A stretch of DNA of 64,000 nucleotides, taken from positions 178,594,927 to 178,658,926 of the forward strand of contig CM042691.1 in NCBI GenBank assembly GCA_023614405.1, written 5' to 3'. The position numbers and the translations under genes are program-made. The notes beneath the pieces are model-generated. The model had not been told where the DNA came from. It was given only the letters and a program-made list of their open reading frames with translations, and searched no databases. Positions 21,491 to 34,900 of this stretch are shown here, one piece after another. Within the stretch, counting starts at the first letter, position 1, and each line of letters opens with the position of its first letter. This DNA comes from Avena insularis. Lineage: Eukaryota; Streptophyta; Magnoliopsida; Poales; Poaceae.

Positions 21491-24400
21491 ATGGCCCATC
21501 TATCATTATCTGGGGGTAGCAATCAGGCCGGTAACAAATGCATTTATTTTAACTTAAGAGATGATATGGCCACTGGCCCACTAGTCAGTGACTAGGGCTC
21601 GGTGTGGGTGTGGTGTAAAAAGTTATTTCCTATTTAAGAAAGAATAAAACTTATAAATCCAAATATAAATATTCCAAAAATGAAATAAAATGATTAAATC
21701 TTGTTTAATTAATAACTTTTGTTTTATAATTCGAAAATATATGTATAATATATAAAAATGATTAGAAAAATAAAATCTATAACTTAAAACTATTATTAAA
21801 CATTATTATGTTAACAATTTAAATAATTATTATTTAATAAAGATTTTAAAGGTAATAAAACTTTGATAATTCCTAGTTTAATAATGGTAAATGTTAAGAA
21901 TATAAATAAATACCAAAAATCTTGGAAAATAAAAACAATAATATAAAACTATAATCATGTATTATTATTTCACTTAATTAAATATTTATTATTTATTAAG
22001 TAATTAAAAAGTAATAAAATTGTCAAAATCATATCTTATTATTTATAAATCACAAAAATAAATGTAATATACCAAAATGATCACAAAAATAATACCTACA
22101 TGTTAAAAATATAATATTCCACTTTTGAGTTAAATAAAAATTCAAATACTTTAATAACTCAAATTTAAACTTATTTAATGAAATGATAATTCATATAAGG
22201 GTAAATAAAAATTGCTAATATTTCTAAAATTAACCAATTGAGTCTAATAAATAGTATTAGTCTTCAACATTAATAATATGAAGTCAAAATAGTTTAACAC
22301 ATTTTAATTATAATTTTATTGAATTATCATTCAACTATAAGTGTAGGCTATTTTCTAAAAAGAATCCTTATCAAATATAAAGTCTTCAAGAATAATTTGT
22401 AGTTAAATAAAACTTATTTCCTTTACTTTAACCACAAGTTTATCAACATACTAAAACACTATAGTGAACTCATAAGAAATTAAGTAACATTACTCCATGG
22501 TTTACAAACTATAACCACTCATCCATAAAAGGGTAAGTGATACTATTCCATTATAGAATTAAGAAACCACTACATCAAATAAAAATATAACCATTCTTAA
22601 GTAACCTTAAGGCAACATTACCAAGCACACAAAGTACAAATGTTATAAGCATTATACTTTCAAACTATCTATGTTTTAAAGTTAAATTTAGGTTACAAGA
22701 CTCTAAATATAATACGATAAACATTGTTAGATGTTCTATAGTTAACTTTGGTCTTATATAGTTCAGTCAAAAAGCATCTCAAGCCCAAACTATTCAAGGA
22801 AGCACAAATAACATCGACCAGACTCAACTAACCACAAAGGTTGTTTAGACCTTAGAAAAGAAATCTTTTCTTCAAATGTTATTCTTTTTGCCACTTCAAA
22901 CAAGAACTCTTATATAAGCAATCTTGAGTAGCATTTCACATTTGTGTGTATCCTATTGTTTTATGATATTGTAATTATATGATTGTTTCACACACACTCA
23001 CAAGCCTTAATAAGAATCACAAGTATAAAACTCATCTAAAAGAACAACACATTTCAAAGACATCATTTCTAGTATCCAAACCCTAAAACAACGTTATCCC
23101 CGGGATTCGCGTTTATAAAGTGCATCACATTACTTATGCATAAGATCATATTGCTCCTTTAAACATTAGTCCTTACCGAACCAATGATGCTGATTTCAGA
23201 TTTTGGATCTTATATTATCTCGAAGACCGTGAATGCATAATCTTGCAATCACAAAAGTCAAGTTCACACTTGCTCATGTACTTTGGTTATTATCTGTAAG
23301 TATTTTACAAATCCAATCTGGACATCACCTGCATTTGAAAAAGTTCCGAAAACACTATTTTCATAATAATGTGATTATAGGTTATTACCATGAGTTAATA
23401 ACTTAGTATAAAAGTTCCGGTGGTAAAGGAACATATTATCTAGGACTTAACAACCAATGTCGCCAGTGATTCTCGCGCCGTATATTACGCGTTAACCATG
23501 AGATTTGGAATAGGATGGAGAAGTCAGCTGTATCTTCTTCCTCTCGCATGAAACCCGATGTGCAGGTCATGGCTGTTATCCTCGTAGCGCGCATATTAAT
23601 TGGTAATTCGTAGAGGATATGCAGCATATGGGTGGGAACCCTCAACGTCCCACAATAGTTCTAGAATCTAACGGTTTGTACAAACCATTGCCATAATCCA
23701 ATATGTGGGCATGGTGTACCCCAAGGAGGCATGCGAGGTTGCGAAGGGGCAGTGATTGGCTTGGATCATCTTCTAGGCCCCACATCATGGAATTGTGGAC
23801 GGGAATAAGCTGCCCGGTTGTACAACAAAGAGTTGATCTCTCATGGGTAAAGTGACGCACCTCTGCAGAGTGTAAGAACTATAACTTGTTACTCCCTGTT
23901 TCAGGAAGGAGCTGTGAACGCTGCGGGAAAGGAACTCCATGAAAGTTCTGGTAAACCCGTGAAGGCTGACGGACATAGTTTTTCAGAATAAAAGCAATCT
24001 TTGAAGAAATGTTTATGAAAACTTGCATTTTCCTACGACCTATGGTCTGTGGCTGTAGATATAGTGCATCAAACACTCCTTTTCTAGTGAAACTTGCTGA
24101 GTACGCTCATACTCAAAGTATCTTCTTAACCCTTGCTAGATTCTGAAGCCATAAAGACGACGTCTACACCAAGTTATGCTCCACGTATCATCATTCAAAA
24201 CTAAAGTTCTTCAAAGACAAGGAAGTCAACAAATACCTCAACTCAAGTGAAGACAAAGTTACCAATTAGACAGGAATATAATCTCTAGCCAAAGAACCTA
24301 TTTCTGTAGTGCGTTGCAATAGCAGCAATGCCAACCCCTTAGTTAAAATTCTAGTCTTAATAGTATAATAGTCTTTGCGTTGTTTCTCTTTGATTCTTCT

Positions 24401-24611
24401 TTGTAAGAAGTTCTTTCTCTCTCTTACCCTAGAGTGTTCTCTGGATCTTGTGTAAAGAGTGAGTTGTAACCGTTAGCATGTATTGGACCCGCTGTGTTTC
24501 TGTTGTGCCATTCTGAGGGATGTAATACTAGTGAACGGTGTTTTATTGGTGTTATGTCAACGACTATAGTATACTACATCATGCAGTGGTACGCTGGGTC
24601 ACTGCACCGAG

Positions 24612-24902
24612 GTTTGATCGTTGGTATCTTTATACCTAGTTCAACCTCGTTATCGATAAGTACTCTTTAATCGTTCCGTGATATGACATCTCTTGTGACC
24701 TAGTCACATGCTTGCAATCCAATTGGATGACATTCCATTGAGAGGACCCAGAGTATATCTATCCGTCATATGGATCGACAAATCCCACTCTTGATCCATG
24801 TGCTTCAACACATACTTTTAGAATACCTAATTCCACCTTTATAACCACCCAGTTACAAAGTGGTGTTTGATATCATCAAAGCATCCATCCGGTTATGGTG
24901 AT
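24612..24902 (-). repeat. 3' LTR of the Copia element, middle part
   Basis: It continues the LTR interrupted at 5705 and aligns with 57080-57370 of the 5' LTR. The CCGAG before it and the GTGAT at its end (24898-24902) are the target duplications of the two insertions that flank it. Confidence 0.9.
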
Positions 24903-27900
24903 TGTAACATCCTAAATTTTTATATTAAATGTTACTAGAAGCATGCATCATCCTTGCATCATTGCATCCTACAAATTTAAGTTGCATCAAAACCCTACCA
25001 TCAAACCCTAACAAAACCCTAATAAAAAATCCCTCTATGAGCAAGAATGAAGCAACCTTGTTTGACCCTTCTAAAAACAATGCCAAAATAAAATTCTCTG
25101 GCTCTAAGATGACCACCTCATTTTTACAAAAATTTAGAAACAAGTTTCACTAAGTTTGAGTTTGCTATGCAAAAGTTATTAAAGTTTTAGTGAAACAGAA
25201 AATTGATAAAAGAAAAGAATAAAAAACCTAACTAACCTAAATGGGCCAGTTAAGCCGGCCCGCGAGCTATCTACCGCCGTCGGCCCAGCAGCGCTTGAGG
25301 ACGCCAGCCCGCAGCGCGCAGCCACTGACGCGGGGGCCCCACCCCGTCGTCTTCCTCCCAGAGACCGCGGTGAGCACGGCGTCCTGCCGCGTCGGGATAA
25401 CCCAAATCCCAACGGATTCGACCCCCCCTCCCCCAAGTCTTTGGATTATAAATAGCCGACCCTCTCGTTGTTTTTCTTCAAAAAAAACCTAGCTGAACCC
25501 GCACCGAACAGCTGTCGTTCTTCCTCGTCGTCGTCGCGCTCGGGAAGGTTGAGGATTCGATGATTTGCGCCACCCCGAACCCTCTTTCGCGGTTGATTGT
25601 ATTCCCCGTGTGACACTGCCTCACCCCGACCTTCTCCTTTCTCCCCTTGTGCAGCACGTCACCGGGAATCGCTCACCGACGCATCGCCGGAGCTTGCGGA
25701 CGCCAGCGGAGAGTTGTGGCGAGAGGAGGAGGCGAAGGATGACGCAATCTGCTCGAGGAGGACCGCGAGGAGCTGTTGCATCTCGTCGAGCACTCCATCG
25801 CCCCAGGGACCAACCCGGACACCGCCGCCCATCGTCACCGACGCCATCGCCGCCCAACGCCGCCGTCGTGCCCTGTAAGTCGCCACCGTCACCCTCGTCC
25901 GTTAGATCGGGATCGTTCGGTTTAGATTAGAAGTTGTGGCGAAGGGGTATCGGCGAGTAGCGTTCGGCGATAGCGACAGCGTCAAGCGCATCGTTTAGCT
26001 TGGGCCAATCGGTGACCACATGTGAATCGGATTGGATTAGTTTAAATAGGTAGAAATTACTAAAACTTTGCGAAATTCATAGAAATTCAACCGTTTGGCC
26101 AAATTTTGCGTATAATATACCGTTGGATTCAAAAAATTGTGTAGAACACAGATCTGTAATAATATTACAAATTTGAATTAGGCTTTTCTATGTAGAATTT
26201 AATCTCTAGATTTGAGTGTTTAATTCATAGAAAAACAATTAAAACCCCATTTTAGTTGATTCTTGTTGCGTTGACTTTGCTTTTACAATACCTACTAAAC
26301 AAAATTATAAAACCTTGCTTAATAACATTAGATCTGATTCTGGGCTAATTAGATGGTTGGATCTCCTTATGAGCCCATGAATTATAATAATGACCCAAAT
26401 TAATTTAAACCTGTGGGAAATCAATACTAATAACATCCCTAACACAATTGAAATCCAATTATACTACCTTGGTCAATTTAGAAAACAAATCTTGCATAAT
26501 TACCATGTTGCATGCATGCATATTATCTCTGTGGCATATTTTGTGCAAGTTGTGATTAGATCTATGTTTGTGTTTCGTTAGATTGTTCGGAGTGCACTGA
26601 GGAGTACTATTGTGTAGAGTGCTGCTCGGATCAAGGCAAGTTACACCACTTGTTCATATTATCGTCCCAGTTTTGATTCTATGCATGTGATCTTCAAAAT
26701 TCTGTAGTATGCATGTGTAGGATGTTCAATTGGAATTTTTCCTTAGTATTATTTTTGCAAGTGCGATGATTTTGTACTATGCCATGAGTATCTCTATACT
26801 TAGGATTTCCCCTCCTAATAGGTTCCCCTGTTTTGCTAAGTATTGCTTGCTAGGCTATGTATATATGTAAAGTACCGTTGTGGGGTTCAAAAGACAATGA
26901 ATTTTTCTAAGTATAAAGGCTCTCATGATCAAAGTTTTATTCTCAAATCCACTTAAAAATAAAACTAAGTTTTCTTCTAGGCGAAATGGTTGTCGGGACA
27001 ACGAGTGAGATTTTGGTGGAGGACGGCCGCCCAGTAATCAAAGAAGTCTGACATGTTTCAGAATTCAGAAGATTCCATTGCAACCACAATACATATGGGA
27101 TCTAGCTTGGCCTAGTACTTAGTGGGAAACCTCACCTGGGTACCAACATTTGGAGGTTCTTGGGACGGTTGGATCCATAAGGTAGAGGGGCTCTAAGGGA
27201 AAGCCTCGCCATGGTCTTGTCTGTAAAAGGACTTGATCGTGGATTGTGGGTAAAGTGCACAAACTCTCGAGAGTATTGCAATCTGATCGATCAGCCGAGT
27301 TCACGGAAAAGAACACTTGTGCATCTGAAGGATAGAGCCTCTGAAGGATCTTCCTCTCTCTTTCAAAACTTAAAGATTTCTAAAAACCCAAGGCGTGAGT
27401 CATATCGCTATTGGGAGGGTTTTCGGAACTTGGTGAGTAATATCCAAGTGTTAGGTTGTTTGGGCACTTGGTGAGTAATATCCTCGTGTGCCATTTGACC
27501 ATATATTGCTTAAACAAAAGTTTACAAAGTAGGGAAATCTTCTCTTCTTCTCCATACTTAAGAAAACTAGCTTTGAGCAAATAAACTCCACAGCCTAAAC
27601 TAGCCTTGCATGTAGAGTTAGTCCTTTCTTTCCTTGGTGTAATTTTCCAATACATTCAAAGTATTGACCCAACTTGTTGGCTGCACGTCTTATGTGCAGA
27701 ATCCGAAGATTGAAAGGTGCGTAGGGATCGGGAGTCTACACTCGACAAGCTTGGGGCGTTGATGGACTCAAGTTGCTTTATGTTTCCGCTGTTATTTGAG
27801 CTAGCTTAATGCTAAGCAAATTTGTAATAAATTCATACTCTCGATTCTCCGTTTAATAAAGACTTTGTGTTTTACATGATATTCATCGATTGTGAGTGCT

Positions 27901-27969
27901 AGCTATTGATCCAAGGACTAGCATGTAAATCACAGGGACTTAGGATCTTTATTGATCCAAGGTCACTCT
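24903..27969 (+). repeat. LTR B1 (type B U3 plus shared 3' module)
   Basis: This LTR of about 3.07 kb starts TGTAACATCCTAAATTTT. The type B specific part runs to about 26871. From GTACCGTTGTGGGG (26872) onward it matches the 3' part of the type A LTRs. The end is degenerate (GGTCACTCTGA instead of GGTCACTACA). It contains a TATA box at 25447-25454 and a candidate splice donor CCTGTAAGTCGCC near 25876. ORFs inside are compositional. Confidence 0.8.
25447..25454 (+). promoter_or_regulatory. TATA box of the type B LTR
   Basis: TATAAATA lies about 545 bp into the LTR, followed by a GC-rich stretch. It is conserved in LTR B2 at 49483-49490. Confidence 0.7.
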
Positions 27970-28097
27970 GAGATGGAATCGAGAGCATCGTTGCACATGG
28001 GGCGTGACCTAGGATTGGAACCACCTTTAACTTATGTGCCTTGCTTTTCTACTAAGTTATTTTCCGCACTTCTAGTACCTGCTTTCCTCTACTTGTT
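27970..28097 (+). repeat. internal stub 1 (degenerate PBS to CTTGTTT)
   Basis: It starts GATGGAATCGAGAGCATCG, a degraded copy of the tRNA-Met PBS, and ends CTCTACTTGTT(T), where the next LTR begins. It equals the first 130 bp of the true internal region at 43489-43617. Confidence 0.85.
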
Positions 28098-30337
28098 TGT
28101 AGCACCCCGGGAAAATCCACTACTAGAAAATCGCGTGTTAAATAATACTTTGTGCATCGTCATGACAACATGCATCTTTTAACCTAAACCTATTTCCCTA
28201 AAAGCCCCTTTTGTTTTCTATATTAATCATCTCCCTCTTATTTCAAATCAAAACACCAGTGTTTCCGGATATCTCTGTTTGCCTAAAAAACGATTTATAA
28301 AAGACTTTTACAATAAAATATAAAAAACCTAAAATATTTTATCGGGGAAGGCAGCCGCAGGCCAGGCCCATAGCTCAGCCCGCAGCCACCTATCACCCCT
28401 CTATTCCTAAACCCTAAAACATCTAACCCTAACCCTAGCTCTACCTGCTCCCCAACTATTTTCACTGGCCACTCGGCTGACTCCACCCAACCCTCACCCG
28501 CTTGACCCATACGCTCACAGAGCATTACCCAACACAACTCACACACACATCAGGATCCACCCCACCCACGACAACAGTGTCGCGTCCACCCACACACGGG
28601 AACACGCTCGCAAACCCACCCTAGGCCCCGATCCCCACGAACCATCCCGCAATCCCTGTTCACCCCTGGCCCATCCCGTATCTCCCGACCCCATCGCCGC
28701 TCCCCAACTCTCCCTCCCGCCTGCGCGACCAGCGCCTGCCGCCGCCCAGGAGCCCCCGCCTCCGGCCGACACCCTCTCTCCCCGCGCGTCCTCCCAGCGA
28801 CCGCATCCCCAGGCCTCGTCCCCATCGCCCCTCGAGCCGCCGCCGTCCTGGATCTCTCATGCCCACGTCGCCTCTCCTCGACGCCATCGAGCCACGCCTT
28901 GTGCTGCCAGGTTCCCCACCGTCCTTCCCCAAGCCTGCAGCAGCCGCTACCCGCAGGAGGTCTCTCTGGCTGCGCTTCCTCACCTCGCCGCCGCCGGCAG
29001 AGGCCCCTCTCCCCGATGCCCGACTGCCACCTCGCCAGGCGTCGCCCGTAGACCCCGCGCCGGCCTCGCGTCCTCCTCCTGTCCTGCATCCCGAGCCACC
29101 ACCGCCCTCCGTGTCAGTCGGCCTCCACCTGCCTCGCCGTCATGCTCGCCGGTAGCCATCGGGCTTCTCGTTGTGGCCTCTCTATAGCGTCGTGCCACCG
29201 CCGGCCTCCTCTAGTTGCCAAGCTCATTCTCGTACCATTGGGGGGTTTGAAAGACAATGAATTTTTCTAAGTATAAAGGCTCTCATGAGCAAACTTTACT
29301 TCTCAAATCCACTTAAAAATAAAACTAAGTTTTCTTTTGGGCGGAATGGTTATCGGGACAACAAGTGAGATTTTGGTGGAGGACGGCCGCCCAGGAATCA
29401 AAGAAGTCTGCCATGTTTCAAAATTCAGAAGCTTCCAGTGCAACCACAATACATATGGGCTCTGTCTTGGCATAGTACTTAGTGGGAAACCTCACCTGGG
29501 TACCAACATTTGGAGGTTCTTGGCACGGTTGGATCCATAAGGTAGAGGGGCTACTAAGGGAAAGCCTCGCCATGGTCTTGTCTGTAAAAGGACTTAATCA
29601 TGGATTGTGCGTAAAGTGCACAAGCTCTCGAGAGTATTGCAATCTGATCGATCAGCCGAGTTCACGGAAAAGAACACTTGTGCATCTGAAGGATAGAGCC
29701 TCTAAAGGATCTTCCTCTCTCTTTCAAAACTTAAAGATTTCTAAAAACCCAAGGCGTGAGTCATATCGCTATTGGGAGGGTTTTGGGAAGTTGGTGAGTA
29801 ATATCCAAGTGTTAGGTTGTTTGGGCACTTGGTGAGTAATATCCTCGTGTGCCATTTGACCATATATTGCTTAGACAAAAGTTTACAAAGTAGGGAAATC
29901 TTCTCTTCTTCTCCATACTTAAGAAAACTAGCTTTGAGCAAATAAACTCCACAGCCTAAACTAGCCTTGCATGTAGAGTTAGTCATTTCTTTCCTTGGTG
30001 TAATTTTCCAATACATTCAAATTATTGACCCAACTTGTTGGCTACACGTCTTATGTGCAGAATCCGAAGATTGAAAGGTGCGTAGGGATCGCGAGTCTAC
30101 ACTCGACAAGCTTGGGGCGTTGATGGACTCAAGTTGCTTTATGTTTCCGCTGTTATTTGAGCTAGCTTAATGTTAAGCAAATTTGTAATAAACTCATACT
30201 CTCGATTCTCCATGTAATAAAGACTTTGTGTTTTACATGATATTCATCGACTATGAGTGCTAGCTATTGATCCAGGGACTAGCATGTAAATCACGGGGAC
30301 TTAGGATCTTTATTGATCCAAGGTCAAGGTCACTACA
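28098..30337 (+). repeat. LTR A1 (type A U3 plus shared 3' module)
   Basis: A 2,240-bp LTR from TGTAGCACCCCGGG to CACTACA. The type A specific part runs to about 29231; the shared module begins GTACCATTGGGGGG. It has TATAAAA near 28294, a telo-box AAACCCTAAAA near 28409 and a GC-rich block up to 29230. It is followed by a standard PBS. Confidence 0.88.
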
Positions 30338-30464
30338 GATGGTATCAGAGCACATCGTTTCCTGTAGGACGTGACCCTAGGATTGGAACCACCTTTAACT
30401 TATGTGCCTTGCTTTTCTACTAAGTTATTTTCCACACTTCTAGTACCTGCTTTCCTCTACTTGT
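30338..30464 (+). repeat. internal stub 2 with PBS
   Basis: TGGTATCAGAGCACATCG starts at 30340 and the stub ends at the same CTTGTT position as stubs 1 and 3. No coding sequence lies here. Confidence 0.88.
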
Positions 30465-31987
30465 TTGTAGCACCCCGGGAAAATCCACTACTAGAAAATC
30501 GCGTGTTAAATAATACTTTGTGCATCATCATGACAACATACATATTTTAACCTAAACCTATTTCCATAAAAGCCCCTTTTGTTTTCTATATTAATCCTCT
30601 CCCTCTTATTTCAAATCAAAACACCAGTGTTTCCGGATATCTCTGTTTGTCTAAAAAATGATTTATAAAAGACTTTTAAAATAAAATATAAAAAACCTAA
30701 AATATTTTATCGGGGAAGGCAGCCGCAGGCTAGGCCCAAAAGCTCAGCCCGCAGCCACCTATCACCTCTCTATCCCTAAACCCTAAAACATCTAACCCTA
30801 ACCCTAGCTCTACACCCTCCCTATTTCCACCAGCACACACATGGCGGCACTCCACCTGAACCCCTCACCCCGCTTGACCCGCACGCTCCCTGGCCCGTAC
30901 CCAACACAACTCACACACACATCAGGATCCACCCCACCCGCGACAACAGTGCTGCGTCCACCCACACACGGGAACATGATCGCAAACCCACACCAGGCCC
31001 CGATCCCCACGAACCATCCCGCAATCCCCGTTCACCCCTGGCCCACCCCGCATCTCCCGACCCTGTCGCCGCTCCCCAACTCGCCCTCCCGCCTGCGCGA
31101 CCAGCGCCTGCCGCCGCCCAGGAGCCCCCGCCTTCGGCCGACACCCTCTCTCTCCCCGCGCGTCCTCCCAGCGACCACATCCGCAGGCCTCGTCCCCATT
31201 GCCCCTCAAGCCGCCACCGTCCCGGCTCTCCCGTGCCCGCGTCGCCTCTCCTCGACGCCATCGAGACACGCCTTCAGCTGCCAGGTTCCCCGCTGGCCTT
31301 CCCCAAGCCTGCAGCAGCCGCTACCCGCAGGAGCTCTCTCTGGCTATGCTTCCTCACCTCGTTGCCGCCGGCAGAGGCCCCTCTCCCCAATTCCCGACCG
31401 CCACCTCGGCAGGCGTCGCCCGTCGACCCTACACCGGCCTCGCGTCCTCCTCCTGTCCTGCATCCCGAGCCACCACCGCCCTCCGCGTCAGTCGGTCTCC
31501 ACCTGCCTTGCCGTCATGCTCGCCGGTAGCCATCGGGCTTCTCGCTGTGGCCTCTCTGCAGCGTCGTGCCACCGCCGGCCTCCTCCAGTTTCCAAGCTCA
31601 TTCCCGTACCATTGGGGGGTTCAAAAGACAATGAATTTTTCTAAGTATAAAGGCTCTCCTGAGCAAACTTTTCTTCTCAAATCCACTTACAATAAAACTA
31701 AGTTTTCTTCTGGGTGGAATGGTTGTCGGGAAAACAAGTGAGATTTTGGTGGAGGACGGCCGCCCAGGAATCAAAGAAGTCTGCCATGTTTCAGAATTCA
31801 GAAGCTTCCAGTGCAACCACAATACATATGGGCTCTGTCTTGGCATAGTACTTAGTGGGAAACCTCACCTGGCTACCAACATTTGGAGGTTCTTGGCACG
31901 GTTGGGTCCATAAGGTAGAGGGGCTACTATGGTAAAGCCTCGCCATGGTCTTGTCTGTAAAAGGACTTAATCGTGGATTGTGGTAAA

Positions 31988-34900
31988 TGTCAACACCCGG
32001 ATTTTTAATCCCATATGCCTATTATGCCATACATCGCAATCCCAGGATTACCATTTTTGCGACACATAACAGAATTGGATACCACAGTACATCATCCATT
32101 ACAAACCATACATAAGGTCTTACACAAATAGGGATCTCATGATCCAGTTCTTAATACAACTTCAAGCAGCGGAATACATAATAATAACGATAGCGTAGGC
32201 GAAGTTCCATCTTAGCAGTCACGCAATGACTTGTGATGGGAGATGATACTAGTTGTCGTAACCTTCCTGGGGTCCATCCTCCAGGTACTCCTCTTCATAG
32301 TCTGGCCATGGGAATAGCCAGGGACAAAGCCATGAGTACTCTTTAAGTACTCGCAAACTAATACTAACAAGTGAAAGGGGTTTTTGATAATAGGACACTA
32401 GGCTCTAGGGTTGTTTTGCAAAAGCCAGATTTATCTCTACTAAGATGAGAAGCAAGAGAAGCTAGTCAAAATTTTATAACTCCTAAGTAGGAAACTTGTA
32501 TTTCATATCACAACCCTGTTGTGGTCAAGTCAAAGTCTCAATTCATTTCACAAGTCTTTTGAAAACATCGGCGGAACAGTATGGCCACTCAAGCTGTCCA
32601 TAATCATGACGGCTATTCGAATAGTTTGACACTCTGCAGAGATTGTACACTTTCACCACAACATTCGATACATCCATCAGGACAAATCCTGAATTCACCA
32701 TACTCAGTATGCGGATAATCAATCCTAACCTTTCAATTACATGCCCTAGTATAAGCACCTCTCCTGTGAGTTTGGCCTCCCAACCATGACCAACCGTCAT
32801 CTTGGGTACTGCACAGGTGGACAATCTTCACAAGGTAGCCTCAGCTCAGACCTTGGTCATGAGGGAACTAATACTAAGGTATATAAGTTTCCAGTCAGGC
32901 CCTACCCAATCTTCGGGTATTGTGGTTGTACGATAAAATTGGAATGGTATCGCATCCAGACAACCATCAGTTTTATAAAGGGCTAAGGCTCATGCCTCAA
33001 CATTTTCATCACCAAAATCATTAGGTGTTCTGAAACACATGTCAAAACATCTCAGTAGAATGATCCATCATTCTAAGGTTTTCATAACCATTTTCACCAA
33101 GTATTCCCATCTAAATTTGATCAAGTTTTCTGCTTAGCACTAGCATCTACAAGTGGGGGGGTAAGCACTAATGGGGGATAGTAAACTAGTGGAGTTTCCA
33201 CTAAGTTCAATCTTATGCCTTAGGATGACATAAAGATTATCTAGCTTAGGCCAAATTTTATTCTCTTTATACAACCTTCATTTATCTTTCTAGTATCTAC
33301 AAATAACCTAAGTAAACTCTAAGTAATAGCTTTGATAAAGAAATAAAGTAGAAAGCTTGCAAGTAAAACTAGGATTGGGTATCATCAAATAGGTCTAACC
33401 AAGCATGCTTAGTGCATTGCATAGGTTATCTAACTTTCATAATTGCAAGTGTTAGCTTGCCTTGAGCAGAGCAGTGGTTGAAGTTCTCCTCGGCTTCTTC
33501 TTCGTAGTATCCTCCTTCCTCCTCGTATCCTTGGTCGGTACTAGCGTCTATGAATAAATACGAGGTACACAATCACCAAACAATACTAAACTACTTGCAA
33601 TCATCACACAAAAGGGTCCTATAGATGATCTATCATCATCACTAACATTACAAGATTAAAGCTTGGTTTAATTCCTTTTATTTTTAGAAAAGTAATTTCT
33701 ACTCATTGAAAAACTACTTAAGATTTAATATTATCCAAACCAAACATGGGATCATGTTGACACATGTCATCACCACATATTTTAGTCCATGGGAATGTGA
33801 TTTAAAGTGGTGTCACAGTTTAATAAGGTTTTACCCTTATATTTTAATTAACTAAAGTGGCTAGAAATGCCTATGTGGCATTCTTTTATTACTTGGTCAT
33901 TATTCTGAAAGGTATGGTTAAATTTGATTTTTGAGAGTTGGATTCAACTCAAAAGCTATTATGGTTTAAATTTTAAAAATGTTTGAATGCAGAAAAGCTT
34001 CTGCCTTGTTATTTTTACCATGAATGATCTATAGATCCAAATGACTTGAATCCAACGGGCTTGGATTCAGCATTCCCAGACATTTCTAACAAAATTGGTT
34101 TCATTCAATTTGGTTCACTGAATCGACCTGGGTTGATTTTTGAAACTGGGTACAGAAGTGTGTTTGAAATAAAATGAAAAAGGTTAAATTCAAATAACTG
34201 GGCTGCGCGGGAAGCGATACTGGGCCGTCCTGCTAAGCACAGCGCTTACGCGGGCTGGTTAAGTCGCTGTCCCCATGCGTCAGCGAGATAGGGGGTGTGA
34301 AGCGGTATGGGGCGATGTGGTGTGTTCGATCTGGTTCTAATCCAACGGATAAGGGTCATCGTTGACGTTGGGCAACGCCGGCGAGACAGAAACCTAGCAC
34401 GGCAGGTGGGGGTCATTGGGGGCTCACCGGGGCTCAGGCGAGGGTCGGCGAGGCGGGCGAACGACGAAGTCGACGACGGTGAACCTCCTGGTACCGGCAG
34501 CTTCTCCTAGGGCGGCTCCAATCGCTGGCTCCCTTCTTCTCCAGAGGCGGTAGGCTTCGGCGAAATTCCAGCGAAGTGCTGCTCACCTTGCTTCGGGAAC
34601 GGGGTGGCACGATCAGTGAGGAGAGGGGAGTGAGATGGTGTGCTCAATTCGGCTGGGGGTGGCCTCTATTTATAGTCGTGACGGCGAGACCGAACAGCAT
34701 GGGCAGGCGACGGTGGCGACATGGCTACGGGCGGCTAGAGGCATGGCCGGCGGTGGCGATCGCTTGGTGGTCTCCTGGCGATGCTCTACGGCTTTAATGC
34801 GCGCGTAGGGGCGGTGTGGTTGGGTCTAGAACGCGCGATGCTCTGCATGGCAGAGGCGGCGTCTTCGACGGCGAGCGGTGGCTGTGCGGCATGGGGCGGC

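Larger units (their letters stand above)
5706..24606 (+). mobile_element. giant Gypsy-type solo LTR (6.3 kb net), split by a Tat element
   Basis: It starts TGTAACATCCCAGC, ends GGTCACTGCA, and is flanked by CCGAG (5701-5705 and 24607-24611). Subtracting the Tat element and its target duplication leaves about 6,277 bp. No internal terminal repeat, PBS or pol of its own was found, so a solo LTR is the simplest reading, though 6.3 kb is long for a plant LTR. It is mostly AT-rich (5706-7170 and 19800-23440), with a GC-rich island at about 20560-21490. A short inverted repeat GAGTA..TACTC lies near 24096-24111. Its last 1.1 kb recurs at 1-1168. Confidence 0.8.

Noticed and set aside
25565..25930. 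GC-rich ORFs in the type B LTR
   Set aside because: Arginine/proline-rich in all frames, with no domain, inside an LTR promoter/leader block.
27380..27655. 91-codon minus-strand ORF (MYWKITPRKE...) repeated at 29741, 36074 and 42898
   Set aside because: It repeats because the LTR shared module repeats. It is antisense within an LTR and shows no known domain; the conservation is explained by LTR identity.
30841..31644. 267-codon ORF in LTR A2
   Set aside because: It lies in the GC-rich U3 block of a type A LTR. Its counterparts in A1, A3 and A4 are broken or in other frames, so it is compositional.
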